Shown: in pieces, positions 42,145 through 50,481 of the stretch | Layout of the letters: every line of letters starts with the position of its first letter | How positions within the stretch are numbered: position 1 is the first letter of the stretch | NCBI GenBank assembly: GCA_963714645.1 | Contig: CAVQQX010000085.1 | Span: 1-64,000 of the forward strand | Source: RPQJ01 sp963714645 | Lineage (GTDB): Bacteria > Pseudomonadota > Gammaproteobacteria > Steroidobacterales > Steroidobacteraceae | DNA: 64,000 nucleotides | Direction of reading: 5' to 3' | Program-made: the position numbers and the translations under genes | The notes under the pieces: model-generated | What the model saw: only the letters and a program-made list of their open reading frames with translations | The model's database searches: none | What the model was told of the DNA's origin: nothing

Positions 42145-43788
42145 GTGCTGACCGACCAATCCGGGCTCAGTCGCTTCGAACGGCTGCTCACGGTCGTCAC
42201 CCGCATCCGGCCGGGCGAGGGACGCAGCGCGTTCCTGTTCCTCCTGCACGGCTTCCTGCTGCTGTCGTCGTACCAGATCGTCAAGGCGCTGCGCGAGGCG
42301 CTGATCCTCACGAAGTTCTCGGCCGAAGTCCGGTCGTACGCCGTCGCAGTGATGGCGCTGGTGCTGATGTTCGTCGTGCCGCTGTACGGCGCGCTCCGGC
42401 GACGCCTCGACGGCGCCCGGCTGCTCGCAGCAGTCACCCTGTTCTTCGTCGTCACGCTGCCGCTGTTCGCGGGGCTGCTCTGGGCCGGCGCGCCGATCGA
42501 GTTCGTGTTCTTCATCTGGGTCGGCATCTACGGCGTGATGGTGATCTCGCAGATGTGGGCGTTCGCGGCCGACACGTTCAACATCAAGAGCGGTCAGCGC
42601 CTCTTTCCGGTGATCATGGTCGGCGCCAACGTCGGCGCGCTCGCCGGTGCGAAGGTCGCGCAGCTCGCCGCCGCCGCGCTGTCGGTGCCGGGCCTCATGG
42701 TGTTCGCGACCGGGACGCTCGCGGCGACGCTCTTCCTCGCCGGACCGGAACGAAATTCCGTGCCGGAAGGGTCGCGCGCGGTGGCGGCGGAGCACGGCCG
42801 GCCGGTTCCGCGGCTGCTGGGCGGCATCGGCCTGGTGCTGCGCGACCGCTACCTGCTGCTGATCGCGCTGCTGGTGGTGCTGCTCAACTGGATCAACTCG
42901 ACCGGCGAGTTCATCCTGGCGGACTACGTCAAGGCCGATGCGTTGCGGCGCGTAGCGGCCGACGCCTCGCTCGACCTGGGCGCGTTGATCACTTCGTTCT
43001 ACGGCAACTTCCAGTTCTGGGTCACCGTCGTCACGCTCGTGATCCAGGTCTTCCTGGTCGCGCGGATCTATCGCGCGGTCGGCATCCGCGGCGCGCTGAT
43101 GATCCACCCGGGGCTGGTGGCGATCGGGTACGGCCTGCTCGCCATCTCACCGCTGCTCGGCGGTTTCGTGCCGATCTTCACGCTGATCAGCATCGTCAAG
43201 ATCATGGAGAACAGCGTCGACTACTCGCTGATGAACACGACGCGGCAGGCGCTGTTCCTGCCGGTCGACCGCGACAGCAAGTACGACGGCAAGACGGCGA
43301 TCGACACCTTCTTCTGGCGTTTCGGCGACCTGATCCAGGCCGGCGCGATCTATGCCGGCACGAACCTGCTGCAGTGGGAGGCTCCGCAGTTCGCGCTGCT
43401 GAACGGGATACTCGCGCTCGGCTGGATCGCGCTCGCGGTCGCGATCGGACGTGGCTTCGGCCGCAAGGCGATCGAGAACGTGATCAACGTCGCGCCGGAG
43501 CCCGGGGATCCGATCCCCGACCTGCACTACGCGCCCGGCGAGCCCTTCATGCACCCGATCGCGCACACCGCTTTCCGCGACGCGGACCCGGGCGACGTGT
43601 TGTACCTGCGCGCGTGCCTCGAGGACGGCCGGCCGCTGCCGCGCTGGCTGCAGTTCGACGCTCGCCGCCGGGCGTTCCACGGCAAGGGGCCGACGGTGAT
43701 CGAGGAAGTGCGCATCACCGTCATCGCGAGCGACGTCGACGGCATGGAAGCCCGGAGCATGTTCGTGGTCCGCCGACTCCCGAACTGA
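42145..43788 (+). CDS. NTT/ATP-ADP-translocase-like transporter with cadherin-like C-terminal domain
   Basis: A 547-residue protein starting at GTG. The first 455 residues have about eleven to twelve hydrophobic spans. QIVKALREALILTKF at the N-terminus, AADTFNIKSGQRLFPVIMVGANVGA and SVDYSLMNTTRQALFLPVDRDSKYDGK are typical of Npt/NTT nucleotide transporters and their MFS-like relatives. From about residue 462 a soluble domain resembles a dystroglycan-type cadherin-like/He_PIG module (AFRDADPGDVLYLRACLEDGRPLPRWLQFD, then ITVIASDVDGM). I have not seen this fusion described. The gene meets ppgK tail to tail with no base between their stops. Confidence 0.72.
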   Translation: MLTDQSGLSRFERLLTVVTRIRPGEGRSAFLFLLHGFLLLSSYQIVKALREALILTKFSAEVRSYAVAVMALVLMFVVPLYGALRRRLDGARLLAAVTLFFVVTLPLFAGLLWAGAPIEFVFFIWVGIYGVMVISQMWAFAADTFNIKSGQRLFPVIMVGANVGALAGAKVAQLAAAALSVPGLMVFATGTLAATLFLAGPERNSVPEGSRAVAAEHGRPVPRLLGGIGLVLRDRYLLLIALLVVLLNWINSTGEFILADYVKADALRRVAADASLDLGALITSFYGNFQFWVTVVTLVIQVFLVARIYRAVGIRGALMIHPGLVAIGYGLLAISPLLGGFVPIFTLISIVKIMENSVDYSLMNTTRQALFLPVDRDSKYDGKTAIDTFFWRFGDLIQAGAIYAGTNLLQWEAPQFALLNGILALGWIALAVAIGRGFGRKAIENVINVAPEPGDPIPDLHYAPGEPFMHPIAHTAFRDADPGDVLYLRACLEDGRPLPRWLQFDARRRAFHGKGPTVIEEVRITVIASDVDGMEARSMFVVRRLPN

Positions 43789-44538
43789 TCAGGGTGGCAC
43801 GGCGCGCGCGGCGGTCATCGCGGCGCCGATGATGCCCGCGTCGTTGCCGAACGCCGCGGGCAGTATTTCCGCGCGACTCACTAGCAGCGGGCCGAAGTGG
43901 CTCCAGTTCTCGGTGACGCCTCCGCCTACGACGAACACGTCGGGCCAGAGCAGCGCGTGATAGGCCTCGAGCACGATGTTCAACTCGCGCGCCCATTCCA
44001 CCCAGTCGAGCCCGCGCTCCGTGCGCACGCGCCCAGACGCCCGGTGCTCGGCCTCGCGCCCCTTCACCTCGAGGTGGCCGAGCTCGGTGTTCGGCAGCAG
44101 GTGCCCGTCCACGAAGATCGCCGTGCCGATGCCCGTGCCGAGCGTGAGCACCATGACCACGCCCTGCTGCCGGTGGCGGCCGGCGCCCAGCGTCATCTCG
44201 GCGACGCCGGCGGCGTCCGCGTCGTTCAGGAACGACACCGGACGCTGCAGGCGCGCCTGCAGATGCGTCTGCACGTTCATGCCGATCCAGCGCTTGTCGA
44301 TGTTGGCCGCGGTCCAGGCCACGCCGTTCTTGGCGACGGAGGGAAATGCCAGCCCGACCGGCCCCGAGGCGGGCAGCTCGCCGGCGATCTGCACCAGGAG
44401 CTCGAGCACCGCTTCCGGCGTGCCGCCGGGCGGCGTCGGGCGGCGCAGGACCTCGCCGAGCACCAGGCCCGTGTCGGTCGCGACGAGCCCCGCCTTTACG
44501 AACGAGCCGCCGACGTCGAATGCCAGGACGGCGGACAT
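43789..44538 (-). CDS. ppgK: Polyphosphate glucokinase (ROK family)
   Basis: A 249-residue ROK kinase that phosphorylates glucose with polyphosphate. The phosphate-binding AFDVGGSFVKAGLV, the catalytic Asp in SFLNDADAAG, and LGTGIGTAIFVDG are present, followed by NTELGHLEVKG. The zinc-binding CxCGxxG of other ROK proteins is absent, as in PPGK. Its stop and the transporter stop together form TGATCA. Gap to potI is 4 nt, so it could be read through from the pot operon. Confidence 0.9.
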   Translation of the reverse strand: MSAVLAFDVGGSFVKAGLVATDTGLVLGEVLRRPTPPGGTPEAVLELLVQIAGELPASGPVGLAFPSVAKNGVAWTAANIDKRWIGMNVQTHLQARLQRPVSFLNDADAAGVAEMTLGAGRHRQQGVVMVLTLGTGIGTAIFVDGHLLPNTELGHLEVKGREAEHRASGRVRTERGLDWVEWARELNIVLEAYHALLWPDVFVVGGGVTENWSHFGPLLVSRAEILPAAFGNDAGIIGAAMTAARAVPP

Positions 44539-44542
44539 CCGT

Positions 44543-45412
44543 TCAGCCCCGCTTGACGCTCTCGATCATCTGCTGATTGGCCGCGAGCGCCATCTGCGCG
44601 TCCCGGTCGCGGACCTTCTGCTGGCGTGCGTTGAGGTAGCCGGCGACCCCCGCGCCGATACCGACGATGACGACGAGGATCGTGGCCAGCGCATTGATGT
44701 CCGGGCTCACGCCCAGGCGCACCTTCGAGAAGATCACCATCGGCAGCGTGCTCGATCCAGGACCTGCGACGAAGCTCGTGATCACGAGGTCGTCGAGCGA
44801 CAGCGTGAACGCGAGCAGCCAGCCCGAGAGCAGTGCCGGGAAGATGATCGGCAGCGTGATAAGGAAGAAGACCTTGTGCGGCCGCGCGCCCAGGTCCATG
44901 GCCGCTTCCTCCAGCGAGTCGTCGAGCTGCGAGAGGCGCGACTGCACCACCACCGTCACGAACGCCATCGTGAACGTGATGTGCGAGATCACGATGGTCG
45001 TCATGCCACGCCCCGCAGGCCAGCCGATCAGCTGCTCCATCGTCACGAACAGCAGCAGCAGCGACAGGCCCGTGATCACCTCGGGCATCACCAGCGGGGC
45101 CGTGGTGAGGCCCGAGAGCAGCGTCCGGCCCTTGAAGGGCCCGAAGCGCGCGAGCGCCATGCCGGCGAGAGTTCCGAGCACCACCGAGAGCGTCGCCGAC
45201 GCGACGGCCACCTTCACGCTGAGCCACGCGGCGTTCAGGATCTGCTGGTTGTGCAGCAGCTCGCCGTACCACTTGGTCGAGAATCCGCCCCAGACCGTCA
45301 CGAGTCGCGACTCGTTGAACGAATAGACGATCAGCGAGACGATCGGGATGTAGAGGAACGCGAAGCCGAGCGTCAGCACGACGGCGCGGAAGACCGTGAT
45401 GCCCTGGCCCAT
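44543..45412 (-). CDS. potI: Putrescine ABC transporter permease
   Basis: A 289-residue inner-membrane permease with six hydrophobic spans. The EAA loop (LEEAAMDLGARPHKVFFLITLPIIFPA) contacts the ATPase. It pairs with PotH in the PotFGHI importer. It shares a boundary with potH (stop and start overlapping by one base) and precedes ppgK. Confidence 0.93.
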   Translation of the reverse strand: MGQGITVFRAVVLTLGFAFLYIPIVSLIVYSFNESRLVTVWGGFSTKWYGELLHNQQILNAAWLSVKVAVASATLSVVLGTLAGMALARFGPFKGRTLLSGLTTAPLVMPEVITGLSLLLLFVTMEQLIGWPAGRGMTTIVISHITFTMAFVTVVVQSRLSQLDDSLEEAAMDLGARPHKVFFLITLPIIFPALLSGWLLAFTLSLDDLVITSFVAGPGSSTLPMVIFSKVRLGVSPDINALATILVVIVGIGAGVAGYLNARQQKVRDRDAQMALAANQQMIESVKRG

Positions 45413-46332
45413 CAGCGGTGCACTCCGCCGCCGGCCTCGGCATCCTGCGCGCGCTGGTAGAACATGATCGGGATCACGAGGAACAGCAGCAGCGCGATCG
45501 CGACGGCGCTCGCGACCGGCCAGTCGCGGTTATTGAAGAACTCCGTCCAGAGCACCTTGCCGATCATCAGCATGCCGGGGTCGCCGAGCAGCGACGGGAT
45601 CACGAACTCGCCGACCGCCGGAATGAACACCAGCAGGCAGCCGGCGACGATGCCGGGCCGCGAGAGCGGCAGCGTGATCTTGCAGAACGCCTGCCACGGC
45701 TTGCAACCGAGGTCGGAGGCCGCCTCGAGCAGCGCGACATCCATCTTCTCGAGGTTCGCGTACAGCGGCAGGATCATGAACGGCAGGTACGAGTAGACGA
45801 TGCCGACGTACACCGCGAAATCGGTCTGCAGCATCTGGATCGGCTGGTCGATCAGGCCGATCCAGATGAGGAAGTTGTTGAGCAGCCCGTTGTTCTTGAG
45901 GATGCCGATCCACGCGTAAACACGCAGCAGGAACGACGTCCAGAACGGCAGCACGATCAGCAGCATCAGGATGTTGCGGGTCGACGGGTTGCTGCGCGCG
46001 ATGGCGTACGCGATCGGGTAGCCGATCAGCAGGCATATCAGCGTCGAGACTCCGGCGACGAAGATCGAGTTCAGGTACGCCCTCCAGTAAAGGTCGTCCT
46101 CGAACAGGAAGGCGAAGTTCGCGAAGTTGAGCTGGAGCTGCACCAGCTTGTCGCCGGCCCAGTGCAGCAGCGGCAGGTACGGCGGCATCGCGATCTGCGT
46201 GCTCGAGAAGCTGATCTTCAGCACGATCGCGAACGGGATCAGGAAGAACAGCACGAGCCAGAGGTACGGCACCGCGGTGACGAGGTTGCGACCCCGCATC
46301 CCCGCCCGCTTGAGCCACCGGCGGGCCTTCAC
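45412..46332 (-). CDS. potH: Putrescine ABC transporter permease
   Basis: A 306-residue permease starting at a GTG overlapping the potG stop (GTGA). The spans include YLWLVLFFLIPFAIVLK and LLIVLPFWTSFLLRVYAWIGI. EAA loop: LLEAASDLGCKPWQAFCKITLPLSRPGI. The spacing and order PotG-PotH-PotI match known putrescine importers. A longer start 11 codons upstream lies inside potG and is not favoured. Confidence 0.93.
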   Translation of the reverse strand: MKARRWLKRAGMRGRNLVTAVPYLWLVLFFLIPFAIVLKISFSSTQIAMPPYLPLLHWAGDKLVQLQLNFANFAFLFEDDLYWRAYLNSIFVAGVSTLICLLIGYPIAYAIARSNPSTRNILMLLIVLPFWTSFLLRVYAWIGILKNNGLLNNFLIWIGLIDQPIQMLQTDFAVYVGIVYSYLPFMILPLYANLEKMDVALLEAASDLGCKPWQAFCKITLPLSRPGIVAGCLLVFIPAVGEFVIPSLLGDPGMLMIGKVLWTEFFNNRDWPVASAVAIALLLFLVIPIMFYQRAQDAEAGGGVHR

Positions 46333-47474
46333 TTGGTCACCACCACCGGGCTCTCGGGATGCCACTGCACGTACACGCGCTCGTCCCAGGTCAGCCGGTC
46401 GTCCGCGTGCCGGTGCACGTTCGGCTGGGTCACGCGCACGACCTTGCCGGAAACGAGCCGCAACAGGTAGATGGAGACGTCGCCCATGTACGCGATGTCC
46501 TGCACGACGGCGCTCGCCCAGTTGTCCTGCTGCTCAGGCTTGTCACGGCCGATCGCGATCTTCTCGGGACGGATCGCCGCCCACACGGTCGCGCCCGGCG
46601 CCGAGCTCACGCCGTGGTCGACGTAGATGGGCGCCTCGAGGTCGTCGCACGCGATCCTGACGTACGACGGCTCGTCCTCGATCAGCTTGCCCTCGAACAT
46701 GTTCACCGAGCCGATGAACTCGGCCGCGAAGCGCGAAGCCGGGTACTCGTACATCTCGCTCGGCGTACCCACCTGGATGATCTCGCCGTGGTTCATGAGC
46801 CCGATGCGCGAGGAGAGCGTCATCGCCTCTTCCTGGTCGTGGGTCACGACGATGAACGTGACGCCGAGCGTCTCCTGGATGTTGATCAGCTCGAACTGCG
46901 TGTGCTCGCGCAGCTTCTTGTCGAGCGCAGCGAGGGGCTCGTCGAGCAGCAGCAGCTTCGGCTTCTTGACGAGCGCGCGCGCGAGTGCGACGCGCTGGCG
47001 CTGGCCGCCGGAGAGCTGGTGCGGCTTGCGCTTCGCGAACTCCCCGAGCTTGACGAGACCGAGCATGTCGGCGACGCGGCTCGCCGTCTCCGCTTTCGGC
47101 AGGCCTTCCTGCCTGAGGCCGAACGCGACGTTCTGCTCGACGGTCATGTGCGGGAACACCGCGTACGACTGGAACATCATGTTGACTGGCCGCTCGTACG
47201 GCGGGATCGCCGTCATGTCGACCCCGTCGATGAAGATGCAGCCCGACGTCGGGCGCTCGAATCCCGCGAGCATGCGCAGCAGCGTGGTCTTGCCGCACCC
47301 GGACGCACCGAGCAGGCAGAAGATCTCCTTCTTGTAGATGTCGAGCGTGACGTCGTCGACCGCCACGAAGTCGCCGAATTTCTTGGTGACCTTCTGGATC
47401 CGGACGTATGGCTTGGCGTCCGGATCGTTCCAGGGCTCGAATTTCTGCTGGGTGGCGCGAGGTGATGTGGCCAT
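46329..47474 (-). CDS. potG: Putrescine ABC transporter ATP-binding protein
   Basis: A 381-residue ATPase of the PotA/PotG class. Walker A GASGCGKTTLLRMLAG, signature LSGGQRQRVALARAL, Walker B KLLLLDEPLAALD, and the switch His region VTHDQEEAMTLSSRIG are all present. A C-terminal TOBE-like regulatory domain follows (about 270-381). The potF gene upstream ends in a terminator, so potGHI may be expressed at a lower level than potF. Confidence 0.95.
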   Translation of the reverse strand: MATSPRATQQKFEPWNDPDAKPYVRIQKVTKKFGDFVAVDDVTLDIYKKEIFCLLGASGCGKTTLLRMLAGFERPTSGCIFIDGVDMTAIPPYERPVNMMFQSYAVFPHMTVEQNVAFGLRQEGLPKAETASRVADMLGLVKLGEFAKRKPHQLSGGQRQRVALARALVKKPKLLLLDEPLAALDKKLREHTQFELINIQETLGVTFIVVTHDQEEAMTLSSRIGLMNHGEIIQVGTPSEMYEYPASRFAAEFIGSVNMFEGKLIEDEPSYVRIACDDLEAPIYVDHGVSSAPGATVWAAIRPEKIAIGRDKPEQQDNWASAVVQDIAYMGDVSIYLLRLVSGKVVRVTQPNVHRHADDRLTWDERVYVQWHPESPVVVTK

Positions 47475-47570
47475 GTTCGCTGGTTCTTCTGCCCGCCGGA
47501 ATCGTTATAGCTCAGGCCACAGCGCTTTGGATAGCGGGATCGGGACGGGCAACGAGCCGGCGCCTGCCGC

Positions 47571-47607
47571 AAACGAAACGGGGCGGCCGGATCCGTCCGG
47601 CCGCCCC
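47571..47607 (-). terminator. Rho-independent terminator after potF
   Basis: A perfect 12-bp stem, GGGGCGGCCGGA and its complement, with a 4-base loop. On the minus strand a CGTTTCGTTT tract follows. It lies between potF and potG in the direction of transcription, so it would attenuate read-through and make the binding protein more abundant than the permease. Confidence 0.8.
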
Positions 47608-47641
47608 GCGGCTCATGTGCGTCCCGGGATCGGGTGGCGAG

Positions 47642-48808
47642 TTATTTGCCCGTGGTGAACCGCGTCCAGGTGCGGTTCAGCAGGCGCGTGAACTCGGCCG
47701 TCTCGGCGAGGTCGGGGAACAGCTTGGCCTTGACCTCGGCCGACGGGTACACGCCAGGGTCGGTGCGGACCGACTCGTCGATCAGCTCGAACGACTTGGC
47801 GTTGCCGTTCGCATAGTTGATGAAGTTCGAGTTCGCCGCGGCGACGTCGGGGCGCATCATGAAGTTGATGAACGTGTGCGCGTTGTCCGGGTGCGGCGCA
47901 TCGGCCGGCACGGCGTACATGTCGAACCAGATGATCGTGCCTTCCTTCGGGATCGTGTACCTGATCACGTTGCCCTGCCCGGCCTCCGCGGCGCGGTCGC
48001 GGGCCTGCAGCATGTCGCCGCTCCAGCCGACCGCGACGCAGATCTCGCCGTTCGCGAGCGCGTCGATGTACTGGGAGCTGTGGATCATGCGGATGCTCGG
48101 CCGGATCTTCATCAGCAGGTCTTCGGCGAGCTTCAGGTCGGCCTCCGACTGGCTGTTCGGATCCTTGCCGAGGTAGGCGAGCGCGATGCCGACCATCTCG
48201 CTCGGCGCGTCGAGCACGGAGATGCCGCAGTCCTTGAACTTGGCTGCCCACTTCGGATCGAGCACCAGGCTCCAGCTGTCGACCGGGGCATTGGGGTCGA
48301 TCTTCTTGACCTTGCCCTCGTTGTAGCCGATGCCGTCGGTGCCCCACATGTGGTTGACCGCGTGCTCGTTGCCCGGGTCGTGCAGGGCCACCCGCTGCAG
48401 CACCTCGCCATCGAGGTTGTCCCAGTTGCTGAGCTTGGTGCGGTCGAGCTTGCGGAACACCCCGGCCTTGATCTGCCGCTCGAGGAACGACGCCGAGGGG
48501 ACGACGACGTCGTAGCCGGTGTTGCCTGCGAGGAGCTTGGTCTCGAGCACCTCGTTCGAGTCGAACACGTCGTAGTTCACTTTGATGCCGGTTTCGGCGG
48601 TGAACTGCTCGAGCATCTTCGGGTCGATGTAGTCCGACCAGTTGTAGACGTTGACGACCTTTTCCTCGCTCGAGGCCGGCGCGGCGGCGGAAGGCGCCTG
48701 AGCGCCGGCATCGGCGGCCGGCGGAGCCTCTTCCTTCTTGCCGCAGCCGACGAGCGCAGTCGCGGCCAGCAGGCCGAACAGTCCTGCGCGAATGCTGCTG
48801 GTGGTCAT
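47642..48808 (-). CDS. potF: Putrescine-binding lipoprotein of the Pot transporter
   Basis: A 388-residue extracellular solute-binding protein type 1. The N-terminus ends in a lipobox (ALVGC near residue 22) followed by GKKEEAPPA. The mature part has VNVYNWSDYIDPKMLEQF, typical of PotD/PotF, and YDVVVPSASFLERQI. Lipidation differs from soluble E. coli PotF. The start was chosen because the next upstream ATG adds an unlikely Arg-rich peptide. It is the first pot gene and has its own potential promoter. Confidence 0.93.
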   Translation of the reverse strand: MTTSSIRAGLFGLLAATALVGCGKKEEAPPAADAGAQAPSAAAPASSEEKVVNVYNWSDYIDPKMLEQFTAETGIKVNYDVFDSNEVLETKLLAGNTGYDVVVPSASFLERQIKAGVFRKLDRTKLSNWDNLDGEVLQRVALHDPGNEHAVNHMWGTDGIGYNEGKVKKIDPNAPVDSWSLVLDPKWAAKFKDCGISVLDAPSEMVGIALAYLGKDPNSQSEADLKLAEDLLMKIRPSIRMIHSSQYIDALANGEICVAVGWSGDMLQARDRAAEAGQGNVIRYTIPKEGTIIWFDMYAVPADAPHPDNAHTFINFMMRPDVAAANSNFINYANGNAKSFELIDESVRTDPGVYPSAEVKAKLFPDLAETAEFTRLLNRTWTRFTTGK

Positions 48809-48850
48809 CGTGGAATCCCCTTCGTTGGTGGTTTGAAGTGCGAAACGGGA

Positions 48851-48856
48851 TGTATA
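48851..48856 (-). promoter_or_regulatory. Putative -10 element of potF
   Basis: On the minus strand TATACA with a leader of about 36 nt to the ATG. There is no convincing -35. It lies in the 156-bp gap between spuC and potF, which holds nothing else I can name. Confidence 0.3.
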
Positions 48857-48964
48857 GCGAAGATCAACTGCGGTGGCTAGGGGGACGCGACCGCCGCATC
48901 GGCGGGGTGCACGGGGAGTGTCCGGCCGCCCCATGACCGCGCACGGGCGGCTGGACGGGCCGGT

Positions 48965-50341
48965 TCAGCAGCGACCCTCGGCACGGCAGCGCTCGAGGGT
49001 CAGGTCGAGGCAGACCCAGGCCTTCTCGACCAGCTCGTCGATCTGTTCCCGCGCGATCACGAGCGGCGGGGCGATGATCATCGTGTCGCGGACGGCCCGC
49101 ATGATCAGCCCGTTCTCGAAGCAGAAATCGCGGCAGATCGTGCCCACCTCGCCGCGCTTGTCGAAGAAGGTGCGCGCAGCCTTGTCGCGGACCAGTTCGA
49201 GCGCGCCGATCAGCCCCACGGAACGCGCCTCGCCGACCAGCGGGTGGCCTGCGATCTCGCGCCATTTCTGCGCCAGGTAGGGACCGGTCTCATCGCGCGT
49301 CCGGCCGACGAGGTTCTCCTGCTGGATGAGCTGCAGGTTCACGCTCGCGACTGCACACGCTGCCGGGTGCCCGGAATAGGTGAAGCCGTGGGCGAATTCC
49401 CCGCCCTGCTCGATCATGACCTCCGCCACCCGGTCGCCGACCATGACCCCGCCGATCGGCAGGTACCCCGAGGACAGACCCTTGGCGATGGTCATCAGGT
49501 CTGGCCGGATCCCGAAGTGCTCCGACCCGAACCACCGGCCGGTGCGTCCGAAGCCGCAGATCACCTCGTCTGCCACGAGCAAAATGCCGAAGCGGTCGCA
49601 GATGCGCTGGATCTCGGGCCAGTAGGTGTCGGGCGGAATGATCACTCCGCCCGCGCCCTGGATCGGCTCGCCGATGAAGGCTGCCACGCGGTGTGGCCCG
49701 AGCTCGAGGATCTTGCGTTCGAGGGCGCGTGCCACCTCGAGCCCGAACTCGGCGGGCGACCGGTCGCCGCCGTCGGCATACCAGTAGGGTTGCGGGATGT
49801 GAACGATGTCGGGGATCGGCAGCCCGCCCTGCTCGTGCATGAACGACATGCCGCCCAGGCTCGCGCCCGCCATGGTGCTGCCGTGGTACGCATTGACCCG
49901 GCTCACGATCACCTTGCGCTCCGGCTGCCCGAGCAGGTCCCAGTAGCGGCGCACGAGGCGCACGACGGTGTCGTTGCCCTCCGAGCCGGAGCCCGTGAAG
50001 AACACGTGGTTGAACTGCGGCGGCGTCAGCTCGACGAGCTGTCGCGCGAGCTCGATCGCGGGCGGGTGGGCGGTCTGGAAGAAGCTGTTGTAGTACGGCA
50101 GCTCCATCATCTGCCGGTAGGCCGCTTCCGCGAGTTCCTTGCGCCCGTAGCCGACGTTGACGCACCAGAGGCCGGCCATGCCGTCCAGGAACCGGTTGCC
50201 GTCGGAATCGAACAGGTAGACGCCCTCGGCGCGAACGATGACCCGCGAGCCCCGCGCGTGCAGGGCCTTGGAATCCGTGAACGGGTGGAGGTAGTGCCGG
50301 CGGTCCAGCGCCTGGTAGTCGGCCGTGGTGCGGGTGGGCAT
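48965..50341 (-). CDS. spuC: Putrescine-pyruvate aminotransferase
   Basis: A 458-residue class III aminotransferase. PLP Lys lies in TIAKGLSSGYLPIGG; VADEVICGFGRTGRWFG and TGSGSEGNDTVVRLVRRYWD are conserved. The closest match by motif and position is SpuC, which converts putrescine to 4-aminobutanal, with a PuuA-type and PuuD gene before it. This gives a second route next to the gamma-glutamyl route. Class III relatives acting on other omega-amino acids cannot be excluded. Confidence 0.88.
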   Translation of the reverse strand: MPTRTTADYQALDRRHYLHPFTDSKALHARGSRVIVRAEGVYLFDSDGNRFLDGMAGLWCVNVGYGRKELAEAAYRQMMELPYYNSFFQTAHPPAIELARQLVELTPPQFNHVFFTGSGSEGNDTVVRLVRRYWDLLGQPERKVIVSRVNAYHGSTMAGASLGGMSFMHEQGGLPIPDIVHIPQPYWYADGGDRSPAEFGLEVARALERKILELGPHRVAAFIGEPIQGAGGVIIPPDTYWPEIQRICDRFGILLVADEVICGFGRTGRWFGSEHFGIRPDLMTIAKGLSSGYLPIGGVMVGDRVAEVMIEQGGEFAHGFTYSGHPAACAVASVNLQLIQQENLVGRTRDETGPYLAQKWREIAGHPLVGEARSVGLIGALELVRDKAARTFFDKRGEVGTICRDFCFENGLIMRAVRDTMIIAPPLVIAREQIDELVEKAWVCLDLTLERCRAEGRC

Positions 50342-50363
50342 CGGTCAGGTCCGGTGTTGCTTC

Positions 50364-50479
50364 GGTGACCAGTGAGTGGTGAACGGTGAATAGTGATCAG
50401 TAAGAGGTGAACCCAGTCTCGCGGCGAGTGTTCGCCTCCGACCATTCACCGGTCACTGAGTCACCGACCACCAGTCACC
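50364..50479. repeat. Long imperfect inverted repeat filling the puuA-spuC spacer
   Basis: GGTGA-type units on the left arm (GGTGACCAGTGA, GGTGAACGGTGAATAGTGA) pair with TCACC-type units on the right (ATTCACCGGTCACTGAG, TCACCGACCACCAGTCACC). Five matched segments are separated by small bulges, with a perfect GGCGA-gtgt-TCGCC loop at the centre. In RNA from either strand it folds as a single hairpin of more than 100 nt. It probably stabilises the upstream puuA message, ends RNA decay, or is a degenerate mobile repeat. Confidence 0.65.
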
Positions 50480-50481
50480 TC

